Assembly (NCBI GenBank): GCA_002327865.1
Contig: DCUQ01000033.1
Location: forward strand, 875-45,195
Direction of reading: 5' to 3'
Source of the DNA: Syntrophaceae bacterium UBA2210
Lineage (GTDB): Bacteria; Desulfobacterota; Syntrophia; Syntrophales; UBA2210
DNA: 44,321 nucleotides
Under the pieces are notes generated by a model. The model made no database searches and was not told where the DNA came from. It saw only the letters and a list, made by a program, of their open reading frames with translations. The translations under genes and the position numbers were made by a program. Below, one piece after another: positions 1-8,745 of the stretch. Within the stretch, counting starts at the first letter, position 1; each line of letters starts with the position of its first letter.

Positions 1-321
1 GAACAACAAATGCTGGCCATCGGTCGCGCATTGATGAGTTCGCCACGTCTCCTCCTCCTGGACGAGCCCTCGCTCGGACTCGCACCTATTCTTGTCAAGC
101 AGATTTTCAACATTATCAGGGAGATCAACCGGCAGGGCACTTCCATACTACTGGTGGAGCAGAACGCTCACAAGGCCCTCGGGATCGCGACCACGGGATA
201 CGTATTGGAAAACGGACGCATCTCTACAAGCGGAAGCGCTTCCGAACTGAAATCCGATGAAAAGGTCCAGGAAGCCTATCTGGGTGGAGCAGCCTTGAAA
301 AAATCAGGCAAATCTTCATAA
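1..321 (+). CDS. livF: Branched-chain amino acid-type ABC transporter ATP-binding protein, C-terminal part
   Basis: This is the tail of a gene that begins before the window; the frame is already open at base 1. The visible part starts just after the ABC signature (EQQMLAIGRALM), followed by Walker B (LLLLDEPSLGLAP) and the H-loop region (LLVEQN). The SLGLAP and VEQNA motifs are characteristic of LivF, one of the two ATPases of branched-chain amino acid or related importers. It would energise uptake from the cytoplasmic face of the inner membrane. The partner genes (livG, livM, livH, livK) would be expected upstream, outside the window. The substrate cannot be told from this fragment; in this group such systems also carry amides or aromatic acids. 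Confidence 0.9.
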   Translation, partial: EQQMLAIGRALMSSPRLLLLDEPSLGLAPILVKQIFNIIREINRQGTSILLVEQNAHKALGIATTGYVLENGRISTSGSASELKSDEKVQEAYLGGAALKKSGKSS

Positions 322-428
322 CAGCATCCCTTAAACATTCCCCGGGAATCCATAAATAAAATATCTGGAAGTAAAAGGCGATTTGCACTATAGGTAATCG
401 AAACAGCGTGTAACATTCAGGAGGTATC

Positions 429-962
429 ATGAGCAGTTTCCAGGATCGTATTATTCGAGCCGCAAAGCTGGACGCAAGTCTGTACGAAGAAGTCGAGGCC
501 GACAAGGGAGCGATGTGGCAGGCGATGGCGGTTGTTGTTATTTCGAGCCTGGCGGCAGGTATAGGGGGCATCCGCGCTGGAGGATTAAGCGGAATCGTGG
601 TGGGAACGATTCTGGCCCTGACCGGCTGGTACATCTGGGCCTATCTCACTTATTTCATAGGCACAAAACTCCTTCCGGAACCACAGACTCAATCGAACCC
701 CGGCGAGTTGCTGCGAACAATAGGCTTTTCGAGTTCTCCCGGACTGATTCGAATAGCGGCTATCATCCCTGGACTGGAAAGTGCGGTCTTTCTTCTGGCC
801 TCGATCTGGATGCTTGTTGCAATGGTAATAGCGGTCAGGCAGGCCCTCGATTATCAAAGCACACTGCGCGCTGCCGGTGTGTGCGCGATCGGATGGGCGA
901 TACAGATTGTGATACTCGGGCTCTTCTTTGCCATCTTCACCGGGAGTGCGCCATCGATCTAG
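429..962 (+). CDS. Yip1-like multi-pass membrane protein
   Basis: The protein has 177 residues with about five hydrophobic stretches (roughly residues 33-50, 55-78, 105-125, 127-140 and 150-172), consistent with an integral inner-membrane protein. The layout, with a short hydrophilic N-terminus, paired helices and a PGLESAVFLLASIWMLVAMVIAVRQ-like core, matches the bacterial YIP1 family, whose function is not established. A ribosome-binding site (AGGAGG, spacing about 5) lies just upstream of the ATG. It follows the LivF gene by 107 bp with no convincing terminator, so co-transcription is possible. The family assignment rests on pattern recognition only. Confidence 0.7.
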   Translation: MSSFQDRIIRAAKLDASLYEEVEADKGAMWQAMAVVVISSLAAGIGGIRAGGLSGIVVGTILALTGWYIWAYLTYFIGTKLLPEPQTQSNPGELLRTIGFSSSPGLIRIAAIIPGLESAVFLLASIWMLVAMVIAVRQALDYQSTLRAAGVCAIGWAIQIVILGLFFAIFTGSAPSI

Positions 963-1134
963 TTTGCTGCTTCAACCGATTGTGATGACACTTTCCTGTT
1001 ATACCCGGGGCCGGACGCAGGAGAACACGGATATAACGATGAGCAGACATATGTATCGTAAAAAGCGCTCGTTCAAAAAATCTTAACCTTTTACAGCGAA
1101 CAAAATTCGCCGCACAAGGAGGCTATCGCCGACA

Positions 1135-1938
1135 ATGATCATCGACTGCCATGTTCACTGCGGGGAGCTGGATAATTCGGCGCCGCAGACTTATGAAGAC
1201 ATCGCGCCGAGACTCGATGAAGCGGGGGTAGACGGCGCTGTCTGTTTCTCCCCGGTCATGGAAATTTACGATCGTTTCGACCCGGACTTTCAGGACAACA
1301 AGTACTGGCAGAAACGCCGCGAACATTCCCGCGAATATTTGTGTTCCCTCAGAAACAGAACCAATCATCGCATTTACCCGTTTCATTTTGTCTGGAATGA
1401 TTTCGACACATCAAATCTTGAACGGTACTGCGGAATCAAATGGCATCGCCACGCAAACGAACCCGAATATAATTATGACTCCCCTGAATGTGCCGGGATG
1501 TTGGATGCCATCAGGGAACAGGGATTTGTCATCCTGCTCGAGGAAACATACGGGAATACGCTTCGCCTTGTTGACGGAATCGGCAAGGGAATACCTTTCA
1601 TCATCCCGCACCTGGGCTACCTGAACGGTGGAATCCGCCGGTTGCTGAACGAGGATTTCTGGAAAAGAGAGAATACATATGCCGACATGTCTTCAGAAAC
1701 ATCGAGCGCGGCTGAAATCAAAGAATTCATCGACCGGTACGGCCCGCACAGGCTGCTGTATGGAAGTGATTATCCGTTTTCGACATCACTGGCACGCAAG
1801 AAGGTTATAGAGGAGTTAAACCTGCCGGCAGCGGATGAAGAACTTATTTTCTCCGGCAATATCATGAGACTGCTGAAGAATGTCCGACAGGCAAAGCCGA
1901 AGGTTTCCACGAACGACAAGGTAATCCCCCGAACATGA
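1135..1938 (+). CDS. Amidohydrolase-family (TIM-barrel) metal-dependent hydrolase
   Basis: The protein has 267 residues. It opens with the metal-binding His-x-His motif of the amidohydrolase_2 family (IIDCHVHCG, His6 and His8). A likely metal-site histidine lies in IIPHLGYLNGG, and the C-terminal aspartate is in LLYGSDYPF. These residues suggest a cytoplasmic mononuclear metal hydrolase or decarboxylase of the TatD/ACMSD-like superfamily. The substrate is unknown. A GGAGG-type ribosome-binding site lies about 12 bases before the ATG, slightly far. The next gene starts 21 bases after the stop, so the two are probably co-transcribed. Confidence 0.8.
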   Translation: MIIDCHVHCGELDNSAPQTYEDIAPRLDEAGVDGAVCFSPVMEIYDRFDPDFQDNKYWQKRREHSREYLCSLRNRTNHRIYPFHFVWNDFDTSNLERYCGIKWHRHANEPEYNYDSPECAGMLDAIREQGFVILLEETYGNTLRLVDGIGKGIPFIIPHLGYLNGGIRRLLNEDFWKRENTYADMSSETSSAAEIKEFIDRYGPHRLLYGSDYPFSTSLARKKVIEELNLPAADEELIFSGNIMRLLKNVRQAKPKVSTNDKVIPRT

Positions 1939-1959
1939 CAGTGATGAAAAGGTGATACC

Positions 1960-2697
1960 ATGTATAAGCGCGATGAGACAAACAGGAGGGAGAGGGGAAA
2001 GAGCGGCACTTCCGGCGCCGGTCTGCCTGCAATCCGGCCACACGCCGGTGGCTTAAAGCTTATCGGGATCGTGATTATCGCGACAATTATCTTGACACTG
2101 GCTGTAGTATGGATCGTTGCGGCTTATATCTTTACCTCGGAACTAAAACCGGTAACGTTGAGCGCCCGTGAAGAAAAGGTTCTTACCGCGAAGATAAACA
2201 AGCTGGATATTATATCACGGCAACCGGAAGCGGAAGGTAAAAAGAAATCACAACCGGCCGGGGAAACGCCGCTGAAGCCCGAACGCTACAGTGAAGACGC
2301 CTCCAGGCGGGAAATTGTTCTGAGTGAAAGGGAACTCAACGCCCTGCTGGCAAAGAATACGAACCTCGCGAAGAAACTGGCGATCGATCTTTCCGGCGAT
2401 CTGGCCAGCATGAAGCTGATCATACCCCTGGACAAAGACCTTCCCGTATTCGGCGGTAAAACGCTTAAAGTGACCGCGGGACTGGAGCTTGCCTATGCCG
2501 GTGGCAGACCGGTCATGGCATTAAAAGGGATCAGTGTCTGGGGGGTCCCGCTACCTAACGCCTGGTTAGGTAATCTTAAAAACGTCGATCTCGTAAAAGA
2601 GTTCGGCGACGGGGAGGGCCTCTGGAGTTCCTTCGCGGCCGGCATCGACGAGATCAAGGTGGAAGAAGGATCGCTTCGTATCAGGCTCAAGGAATAA
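1960..2697 (+). CDS. Single-pass membrane-anchored protein of unknown function
   Basis: The protein has 245 residues. A basic, glycine-rich cytoplasmic N-terminus of about 32 residues is followed by one transmembrane segment (about residues 33-59) and then a periplasmic part. A Lys/Glu/Pro-rich linker (about residues 88-110) leads to a C-terminal domain containing the repeated idea ELNALLAKN...LAKKLAIDLSGDLASMKLIIP. This looks like a lipid- or ligand-binding beta-rich fold, but I do not recognise the family. The gene sits 21 bases behind the amidohydrolase gene and converges on the next gene, 72 bases away. It may be a scaffold for envelope function; nothing in the sequence fixes the role. 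Confidence 0.7.
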   Translation: MYKRDETNRRERGKSGTSGAGLPAIRPHAGGLKLIGIVIIATIILTLAVVWIVAAYIFTSELKPVTLSAREEKVLTAKINKLDIISRQPEAEGKKKSQPAGETPLKPERYSEDASRREIVLSERELNALLAKNTNLAKKLAIDLSGDLASMKLIIPLDKDLPVFGGKTLKVTAGLELAYAGGRPVMALKGISVWGVPLPNAWLGNLKNVDLVKEFGDGEGLWSSFAAGIDEIKVEEGSLRIRLKE

Positions 2698-2769
2698 AAA
2701 CCGGGGATGACGGGGCATACCTTCCTCAATCACCGTTCGACATATAATTCCTGTTTCCCGGCGCGTTTG

Positions 2770-3096
2770 TCAAGGCAAGCGCTTGCTTCTGCTTTTCTTG
2801 AATATCATATATATACCAAGCACTATCATCAGCGCCGGAAGAACATATTTCCCAAGATCTTCAATACCGGGGAAGAAATTTTTCATTACGAAAAATCCCG
2901 CCCCGACGATACCGATGAACCATGCTCCGACATCTCCGGTACGCTGGACAAGCATGGAAACAGCCATGACAATGAGGAGTATGGGCCAGCTTTTATCGAA
3001 TTCATAGGTACCGCTGTTGCTCAAAATTATGAGTATTCCGAGAGCAATAAGTATCGCAGCCCCAACAAAACTCTTCGTTCTTCCATCGGCTCTCAC
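2770..3096 (-). CDS. Small four-helix membrane protein (DUF5668/LiaF-N-like)
   Basis: The protein has 108 residues, almost all in four hydrophobic helices separated by short turns (about residues 10-26, 35-50, 55-74 and 84-102), ending in a basic tail (KKSRSKRLP). The pattern of a glycine-rich first helix, then WPILLIVMAVSML, then a last helix LPALMIVLGIYMIF matches the small bacterial membrane domain seen in DUF5668 and the N-terminus of LiaF. The start is a GTG with AAGGAG six bases upstream; the overlapping ATG one base earlier runs into an immediate TGA. It lies directly downstream of the slipin gene on the same strand (35 bp), so it may belong to that operon or sit behind it. Confidence 0.65.
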   Translation of the reverse strand: MRADGRTKSFVGAAILIALGILIILSNSGTYEFDKSWPILLIVMAVSMLVQRTGDVGAWFIGIVGAGFFVMKNFFPGIEDLGKYVLPALMIVLGIYMIFKKSRSKRLP

Positions 3097-3131
3097 ATAA
3101 GTCTCCTTTGTTTCCCTTGGATTTAACTGAG

Positions 3132-3893
3132 TTATTTATTCTTCTTTTTCGCAAATTCTATAAATGGTTCGAACAGATCGATCGGTATGGGGAAGAGTGT
3201 CGTCGAATTATTTTCCGCTGCAACGAGCGCAAGTGTCTGGAGATAGCGAAGCTGCAGCGCTATCGGCTGCTCCGCCATCATTTTGCCCGCTTCGGTAAGC
3301 CGTTTCGCGGCCTGGAATTCGCCCTCCGCATTTATGACCTTCGCCCTTCTCTCTCTTTCGGCCTCCGCCTGTTTCGCCATCGCACGCTGCATTTCCTGCG
3401 GGAGATCGATATGCTTCACTTCAACCGTGGTTACCTTTATCCCCCAGGGATCGGTACTTCGGTCGAGTATCTCCTGCAGTTGAGTGTTTATCTTCTCCCG
3501 CTCGGCGAGGATTTCATCCAGTTCGACCTGCCCGCAGACACTTCTCAGAGTGGTCTGCGCGAGCTGTGAGGTGGCGTAGAGAAAGTTCTCGACCTCGATA
3601 ACGGCACTGTTGGCATCCATGACCCTGAAATAGATCACCGCGTTTACCTTGATGGAGACATTGTCACGCGTTATGACATCCTGCGGGGGGACATCCATCG
3701 TGATGATCCTCATATCCACCTTTACCATCCGGTCTATAACAGGTATCAGGATGATGAGACCGGGCCCCTTGGTAGCAATGATTCTTCCCAGGCGGAAGAT
3801 TACCCCCCGCTCGTACTCGTTGAGGATCCGTATAGCGGACGCCAGGAACATCACCACCAGGACAACCAATGTGATTATTGCGTACATAAACAT
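3132..3893 (-). CDS. Slipin (stomatin/prohibitin-family SPFH membrane protein)
   Basis: The protein has 253 residues. An N-terminal membrane segment (about residues 4-24) is followed at once by the SPFH domain ([14 protein letters not shown] onward). The slipin core [24 protein letters not shown] is followed by a charged coiled-coil helix (about residues 165-205, rich in Ala/Glu/Arg). Slipins form large ring-like oligomers in the inner membrane. In archaea the stomatin PH1511 is cut by its NfeD-type partner PH1510, whose homologue is the next gene upstream here, 20 bases away. The start is supported by AGGAGG eight bases before the ATG. This is the usual slipin/NfeD two-gene operon. Confidence 0.92.
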   Translation of the reverse strand: MFMYAIITLVVLVVMFLASAIRILNEYERGVIFRLGRIIATKGPGLIILIPVIDRMVKVDMRIITMDVPPQDVITRDNVSIKVNAVIYFRVMDANSAVIEVENFLYATSQLAQTTLRSVCGQVELDEILAEREKINTQLQEILDRSTDPWGIKVTTVEVKHIDLPQEMQRAMAKQAEAERERRAKVINAEGEFQAAKRLTEAGKMMAEQPIALQLRYLQTLALVAAENNSTTLFPIPIDLFEPFIEFAKKKNK

Positions 3894-3913
3894 GATTTAT
3901 TCCTCCTGTATGT

Positions 3914-5221
3914 CTATATTTTTTCCACCTCAACCTTTAAACCATTTACATTGATTACTACTATCTCCGTTCCTTCCTCTATTAATTCCCTGCTGAAGGC
4001 ATTCCAGAGCTCTCCCTTGACGAGAACCTTTCCATCGGTATAAACGGGTGTCACTGTTTTCCCCCTCCGGCCGATCATGCCTCCCGCGCCCGTGGAAGGT
4101 TTTTTCATCTGAGCCTTTACGGCAAGCGATACGACCACGATAAAAAAGATTGATACGATAATGATTGTGGGGATCATTACGCTCATGGAAACCCTGATGG
4201 CCGGGGCGGAAGACTCGAACAGCATGACGGAACCCAGAGCGAGCGAAATAACACCCGCAACGCTGAGCATCCCGTGACTGACTATCTTTATCTCCGCGAT
4301 AAAAAGAATTATTCCGAAGATTATCAGCGCTATTCCGGCATAATTGACAGGGAGCGTCTGCATGGCGAAGAAGGCCAGTATAAGTGAAATACCTCCGACA
4401 ACACCGGGCAGGATCGCCCCGGGATTGGAAAATTCGAAATATAGACCGGCAAGTCCTATCATCATTAAAATATAAGCGATATTGGGGTCGCTGAGCGTTA
4501 CAAGGATCTTTTCCCGCAGCCCCATATCCATTTCATTTATGACTGCTCCTTTCGTCTTAAGGATTACATCCCCGGAGAGGAGTGATACCGTACAGCCGTC
4601 AATCTTGTTAAGCAGTTCATCCACATCGGATGCGATGACATCGATAACATTTTTCTTAAGCGCCTCTTCAGCCGTGATGGAGACACTTTCCTTCACAGCC
4701 TGTTCGATCCACTCGGCATTGCGTCCTCTTTTTTTCGCGATTCCCGAGGCATAGGCGACCGCATCATTTTCCACCTTTTTCGCCATTGTCTCGTCCATTT
4801 TACCTCCGACACCGATAGCCACCGGGTGGGCGGCACCGATATTCGTACCCGGTGCCATGGCAGCTACCGGAGCGGCCATGGTTATCATGACCCCGGCCGA
4901 TGCCGCTCTTGCACCTGAGGGATAGACGTAAACGATTACGGGAAGCGTCGGGTTCAGGAGCTCTTTGACGATATCTCTCATGGCCAGATCGAGTCCGCCC
5001 GGTGTGTCCAGAAGAATAATGATTCCGGCCGATCCTTTTGTCTGAGCTTGATCTATCGCCTTCGTAATATACTTGGCGACTGCGGGAGTAATAGCGGAAT
5101 CGACAGTAATCACGTCGAAAACACGCTTACCGTCTTCACAGTGAGACTGTACCGCCACGCCGACTATACAAAGTACGATAAACATCGATAAAAGAACGTA
5201 TTTCAGGATTTTGTTTTTCAT
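3914..5221 (-). CDS. nfeD: NfeD-type membrane-bound serine protease (ClpP class), long form
   Basis: The protein has 435 residues. A signal or anchor segment (about residues 8-25) precedes a ClpP/SppA-like protease domain (about residues 33-225) with the nucleophile serine in ARAASAGV (Ser108) and a candidate general-base lysine in MAKKVENDA (Lys148/149). Four or more transmembrane helices (about residues 245-385) and a C-terminal NfeD beta-barrel domain follow. The start is the ATG preceded by AGGTG six bases upstream; an in-frame GTG three codons earlier lacks such a site. It is paired with the downstream slipin gene, its probable substrate or partner in membrane-protein quality control. 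Long-form NfeD proteins of this length and order are well known. Confidence 0.93.
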   Translation of the reverse strand: MKNKILKYVLLSMFIVLCIVGVAVQSHCEDGKRVFDVITVDSAITPAVAKYITKAIDQAQTKGSAGIIILLDTPGGLDLAMRDIVKELLNPTLPVIVYVYPSGARAASAGVMITMAAPVAAMAPGTNIGAAHPVAIGVGGKMDETMAKKVENDAVAYASGIAKKRGRNAEWIEQAVKESVSITAEEALKKNVIDVIASDVDELLNKIDGCTVSLLSGDVILKTKGAVINEMDMGLREKILVTLSDPNIAYILMMIGLAGLYFEFSNPGAILPGVVGGISLILAFFAMQTLPVNYAGIALIIFGIILFIAEIKIVSHGMLSVAGVISLALGSVMLFESSAPAIRVSMSVMIPTIIIVSIFFIVVVSLAVKAQMKKPSTGAGGMIGRRGKTVTPVYTDGKVLVKGELWNAFSRELIEEGTEIVVINVNGLKVEVEKI

Positions 5222-5279
5222 GGGGTTCACCTGACAATATCTTTTTCCAGCCTTTACGAAAGTTATCTGTTTTATGTTA

Positions 5280-6011
5280 TTAAGTCGCCTGTGATGCCTG
5301 TTTTAACTCTTCCATAATAATCTGAACATCCTGCCAGACCTGTTTCTTGGCGCCCGGATTCCTCAGGAGGTAAGCGGGATGGTATGTGGGCATGAGTTTT
5401 ATCCCGTGATACGAGTGAAATCGGCCGCGAAGCAGGGAAATGGCCGTGTCTGTCTTTAGAAGTGTCTGCGCCGCGAATTTACCCATGGCGCAAATAACCA
5501 CGGGGTTCAAAACTTCAAGCTGTCTGATCAAAAAGGGCTCACACGCGGCGATCTCGTCGGGCTCGGGATTACGGTTATTCGGAGGGCGGCATTTCAGTAT
5601 GTTGCATATGTACACATCCCTTCTCTCCAATCCCATGGCTTTTATGATGTCGGTAAGCAATTGCCCCGCCCGGCCCACGAAAGGTTTCCCCTGAATATCT
5701 TCGTCTCTTCCCGGGGCTTCGCCCACGAATACAAGATCGGCGGAGGGGTTTCCCTCTCCGAATACTATATGGCTTCTACCGCCGTGCAATTTGCACCGAC
5801 TGCAGTCCCCGAGCTCCTTTTTTATGTCGGGGAGCGTAACGGAAGGAACATGGATAATCCTGTCGCCGGTTGCGTCATGAACAGATGGGGATGATATCGC
5901 GCCGGGTTCTCCCTTTATGTACAAACCGGTGTAAAGTCCGCTCCTCGATTCTTTTTCGGACAGTATACGATTTTTCAAGGCACTTGTCAGTTCCAGGAGC
6001 TCTTTTCTCAT
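5280..6011 (-). CDS. Type-4 (iron-sulfur) uracil-DNA glycosylase
   Basis: The 243-residue enzyme removes uracil from DNA at the start of base excision repair in the cytoplasm. The family-4 motifs are all present: GEAPGRDED for the active site, the RPPNNRNPEP segment, and HPAYLLRNP for the DNA-intercalating loop. The four cysteines for the 4Fe-4S cluster are visible as C70-x2-C73, C141 and C157. The N-terminal 65 residues are an extension without clear motif, as in many bacterial members. The ATG overlaps the stop of coaBC (ATGA), so the two are translationally coupled. This pairing of a UDG with coaBC is seen in several Desulfobacterota. Confidence 0.93.
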   Translation of the reverse strand: MRKELLELTSALKNRILSEKESRSGLYTGLYIKGEPGAISSPSVHDATGDRIIHVPSVTLPDIKKELGDCSRCKLHGGRSHIVFGEGNPSADLVFVGEAPGRDEDIQGKPFVGRAGQLLTDIIKAMGLERRDVYICNILKCRPPNNRNPEPDEIAACEPFLIRQLEVLNPVVICAMGKFAAQTLLKTDTAISLLRGRFHSYHGIKLMPTYHPAYLLRNPGAKKQVWQDVQIIMEELKQASQAT

Positions 6012-7213
6012 CCTTCGCTCTTCCCGCCGGAGATTTCCAGGACCCTGTCCAGTATCCTGTACGCCACTTCTTTCTTGTCCATAATCGGCAATTCTTCGAT
6101 TCCACCCGACCTGTCCAGTATCTTTACAACATTTGTATCATGCTGGAATCCGGAGCCGGGACTGCCGAGTTCATTAGCCACGATCAGGTCCATATCCCTG
6201 GCAATCAGCTTTTCCCGTGCGTTTTTAATGAGATTTTCCGTTTCCATGGCAAATCCCACGAGTATACGATTACCCTTTCTCCTGCCTATTTCGGATATTA
6301 TATCGGGTGTTCTCTCGAGCGAGATACTGAGGCTTCCGTCTTTCTTCTTTATCTTCGTATCCGAGGCAACGGATGGCCGGTAATCTGCTACCGCAGCAGC
6401 CTTGATAATGACCGTTGAATCTTCGAGGTGTTTCATCACGGCATCTCTCATCTCCCCGGCGCTGGATACCCCTGCGAATTTCACTCCGGCCGGGACGGGA
6501 AGAGAGCTGGGTCCGCTTATCAATGTGACATCGGCGCCTCTCCTCCTCGCAACAACAGCCAGTGCATAACCCATCTTTCCGGATGAATGATTGGATATGT
6601 ATCTCACCGGATCGAAAGCCTCTCTGGTAGGACCCGCCGTTATCAATATCCTTTCTCCTGCCAGGTCTTTTACCGTGAGGGCTGTCTCGACCTCTTCGAC
6701 GATATATCCGGCGTCATGAAATCTTCCCGGGCCTTGTGATTTGCAGGCAAGATCTCCATACGCCGGTTCCACAAAAAGGTAGCCCAGCGAAGAGAGTTTG
6801 TCGATATTTGCCTGCAGAACCGGGTTGTTATACATGTTTGAATTCATGGCGGGACATATAAGCACGGGAGATCTGGCGGCCATTATTGTCGTGGAAAGGA
6901 GATCGTCGGCGATACCCGACGCGATCTTGCCGATTATATTTGCCGTTGCCGGCGCGACAACGATTATATCGGCGTTTCGCGCCAGGGATATGTGCGGAAT
7001 GCTGTCATCACCTACAGGAGAAAACATGTCACGGTAGACGTGGTTGCCGGAAAGGACCTGCAAGGTAAGCGGGGTTATGAATTTGGCCGCGTTCTCCGTC
7101 ATGACAACCCTGACTGTCGCACCCTGTTTGATAAATTCTCTCGTCAGTTCCGCCGCTTTGTAAGCCGCGACGCCGCCCGTTATTCCCAGAACGATATTCT
7201 TGTTGTCAAGCAT
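6008..7213 (-). CDS. coaBC: Bifunctional phosphopantothenoylcysteine decarboxylase / phosphopantothenate-cysteine ligase
   Basis: The 401-residue flavoprotein carries out two consecutive steps of coenzyme A synthesis. The N-terminal CoaC half (about residues 1-180) shows the FMN-binding GITGGVAAYKA start, VVAPATANIIGKIA, the PAMNSNMY motif and the catalytic cysteine in LACKSQGPGR. The CoaB half (about residues 190-395) shows ITAGPTREAFDPVRYISNHSSGKMG, KAAAVADYRP and the KIKK lysine region. Length and order are normal. AGGGA lies seven bases before the ATG. It is the first gene of a leftward unit with the uracil-DNA glycosylase and is divergent from the M23 peptidase gene. Confidence 0.96.
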   Translation of the reverse strand: MLDNKNIVLGITGGVAAYKAAELTREFIKQGATVRVVMTENAAKFITPLTLQVLSGNHVYRDMFSPVGDDSIPHISLARNADIIVVAPATANIIGKIASGIADDLLSTTIMAARSPVLICPAMNSNMYNNPVLQANIDKLSSLGYLFVEPAYGDLACKSQGPGRFHDAGYIVEEVETALTVKDLAGERILITAGPTREAFDPVRYISNHSSGKMGYALAVVARRRGADVTLISGPSSLPVPAGVKFAGVSSAGEMRDAVMKHLEDSTVIIKAAAVADYRPSVASDTKIKKKDGSLSISLERTPDIISEIGRRKGNRILVGFAMETENLIKNAREKLIARDMDLIVANELGSPGSGFQHDTNVVKILDRSGGIEELPIMDKKEVAYRILDRVLEISGGKSEG

Positions 7214-7235
7214 GGCGATGTCCCTGCATTCGCAT

Positions 7236-7241
7236 ATTATA
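7236..7241 (-). promoter_or_regulatory. Possible -10 element for coaBC
   Basis: A perfect TATAAT reads leftward 22 bases before the coaBC ATG. No convincing -35 hexamer lies 16 to 18 bases upstream, so this is only a candidate. Confidence 0.3.
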
Positions 7242-7301
7242 TGGAAAAATAATCTGCATCATCAGAATCTTATTGGAAATCGAAAGGTTTGCCAAAATAG
7301 T

Positions 7302-7329
7302 TTGAAAAATATAACAGTTATTGTATATA
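7302..7329 (+). promoter_or_regulatory. Sigma-70-type promoter for the M23 peptidase gene
   Basis: TTGAAA and TATATA are separated by 16 bases. The predicted transcript start lies about 60 bases before the ATG. The site is in the divergent spacer between coaBC and the peptidase gene. Confidence 0.5.
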
Positions 7330-7395
7330 AGGTCAACTGCGAAAGGAATGGGCAAAATCCGTAAGATCCGTTGAAACGATGAAAGAGAGTGTTAC

Positions 7396-8724
7396 ATGAA
7401 AAAATCCTTGAAGTATCTGTCTGCTGTTGTGCTTATCGCGCTGGTGTGTCTGGGAATATGGGCTTTTATGGTTTATTGCGAGGGAGAAGACCCGGCGATA
7501 CTGCTGAACCGGGATGTCATCATGATAGGACAGAAAACGACTTTCGATATTACCGCTATCGACAAAAAAAGCGGCATACGGAATGTCTATGTCGATATAT
7601 CTCAGGACGGGAAGAAACACACGGTAAACGCGCTGAACCTGCCGGAGAAGGGAATCAACAGGGAAACCCTTAATGTTAATATCGTGCCGGAAGATCTGGG
7701 GCTTCACGATGGAACCGCTACGTTCGGAATATCCGTTACGGATTATTCTCTCAGGAAAAATACAACAACCAGTGAATTTGAAGTGGTTGTAGATACCGTT
7801 CCGCCACGGATATCCCCGTTGAGTTTTTCCAATTATATAAATCCGGGGGGATCGTGTGTCGTAACCTATCGCCTGTCGGAGGAGGTATCCCGAAGCGGCG
7901 TCGAGGTTAACAGCACCTTTTTCCCTTCGTACACGGAAAATACGGCGGGGGGTACACGCAATATATCATATTTTGCGATACCGGTGGATGCCTCGAATAA
8001 AAACCTGGCCATACGTATCCTGGCCGAGGACAATGCCGGGAACAGCTCTCTCTACCCGGTTTCATTTCATATAAGAGACAAACAGTTCCGCAGGGACAAG
8101 ATGAATATCAGTCAGCGGTTCCTGGAAATAAAGATGCCTGAATTTCAACAAATGTATAAATATCTGCGGGAGATCTCCCTTCTCGAAGCCTTCTCACGCA
8201 TAAATACCGAAATTAGAGAGCAGAATTTAAAAACGATCGAGACGATCTGCGAAAACACACATCCGGAACAACTCTGGGAGGGAAGTTTCCTGCGGATGAA
8301 AAACGCCGCGACAATGGCAACCTTCGGAGACAGGAGAACTTATTATTATGAGGGCAAGGAGATAAGCAAAAGCGTGCATATGGGAGTCGATCTGGCCTCT
8401 ACGAAAAACGCTCCGGTTGAAGCATCGAACGCGGGTATTGTCGTCTTCACGGGGTATCTCGGAATTTACGGAAATACTATAATCATCGATCATGGCATGG
8501 GAACTTTCAGCCTGTACGCACATCTTTCATCAATCGACGTGCAAAAGGAACAGACGGTCGGAAAAGGAGAGATGATCGGTCACACCGGCAACACCGGTAT
8601 GGCGGGAGGAGATCACCTCCATTTCAGCATGCTGGCGGGTGGCAAGTTCGTAAACCCCCTGGAATGGTGGGATCCACACTGGATGAATGATAATATAACC
8701 GAAAAACTGGCTGTTTCGCAATAG
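7396..8724 (+). CDS. Exported M23 (LytM-type) zinc metallopeptidase
   Basis: The 442-residue protein begins with a signal or anchor sequence (about residues 1-27). Two Ig-like beta-sandwich segments follow (about residues 30-135 and 136-228) and then a helical linker (about residues 235-315). The C-terminal M23 domain has the complete zinc and catalytic set: HMGVD (His328, Asp332), YAHL (His376) and DHLHF (His407, His409). It should cut peptidoglycan cross-bridges in the periplasm, or act as a LytM regulator, although the intact active site favours an enzyme. It is transcribed alone and converges on rapZ, with 21 bases between the stops. This architecture is common in Desulfobacterota. Confidence 0.92.
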   Translation: MKKSLKYLSAVVLIALVCLGIWAFMVYCEGEDPAILLNRDVIMIGQKTTFDITAIDKKSGIRNVYVDISQDGKKHTVNALNLPEKGINRETLNVNIVPEDLGLHDGTATFGISVTDYSLRKNTTTSEFEVVVDTVPPRISPLSFSNYINPGGSCVVTYRLSEEVSRSGVEVNSTFFPSYTENTAGGTRNISYFAIPVDASNKNLAIRILAEDNAGNSSLYPVSFHIRDKQFRRDKMNISQRFLEIKMPEFQQMYKYLREISLLEAFSRINTEIREQNLKTIETICENTHPEQLWEGSFLRMKNAATMATFGDRRTYYYEGKEISKSVHMGVDLASTKNAPVEASNAGIVVFTGYLGIYGNTIIIDHGMGTFSLYAHLSSIDVQKEQTVGKGEMIGHTGNTGMAGGDHLHFSMLAGGKFVNPLEWWDPHWMNDNITEKLAVSQ

Positions 8725-8745
8725 TCTGGAGGAGAAGCAACAAGC

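Noticed and set aside
337..349. Palindrome ATTCCCCGGGAAT after livF as a terminator
   Set aside because: The loop is a single base and no T-tract follows.
1039..1086. A 15-codon basic frame (MSRHMYRKKRSFKKS) before the amidohydrolase gene
   Set aside because: It has an AGGAGA upstream but is too short and has no recognisable role; chance cannot be excluded.
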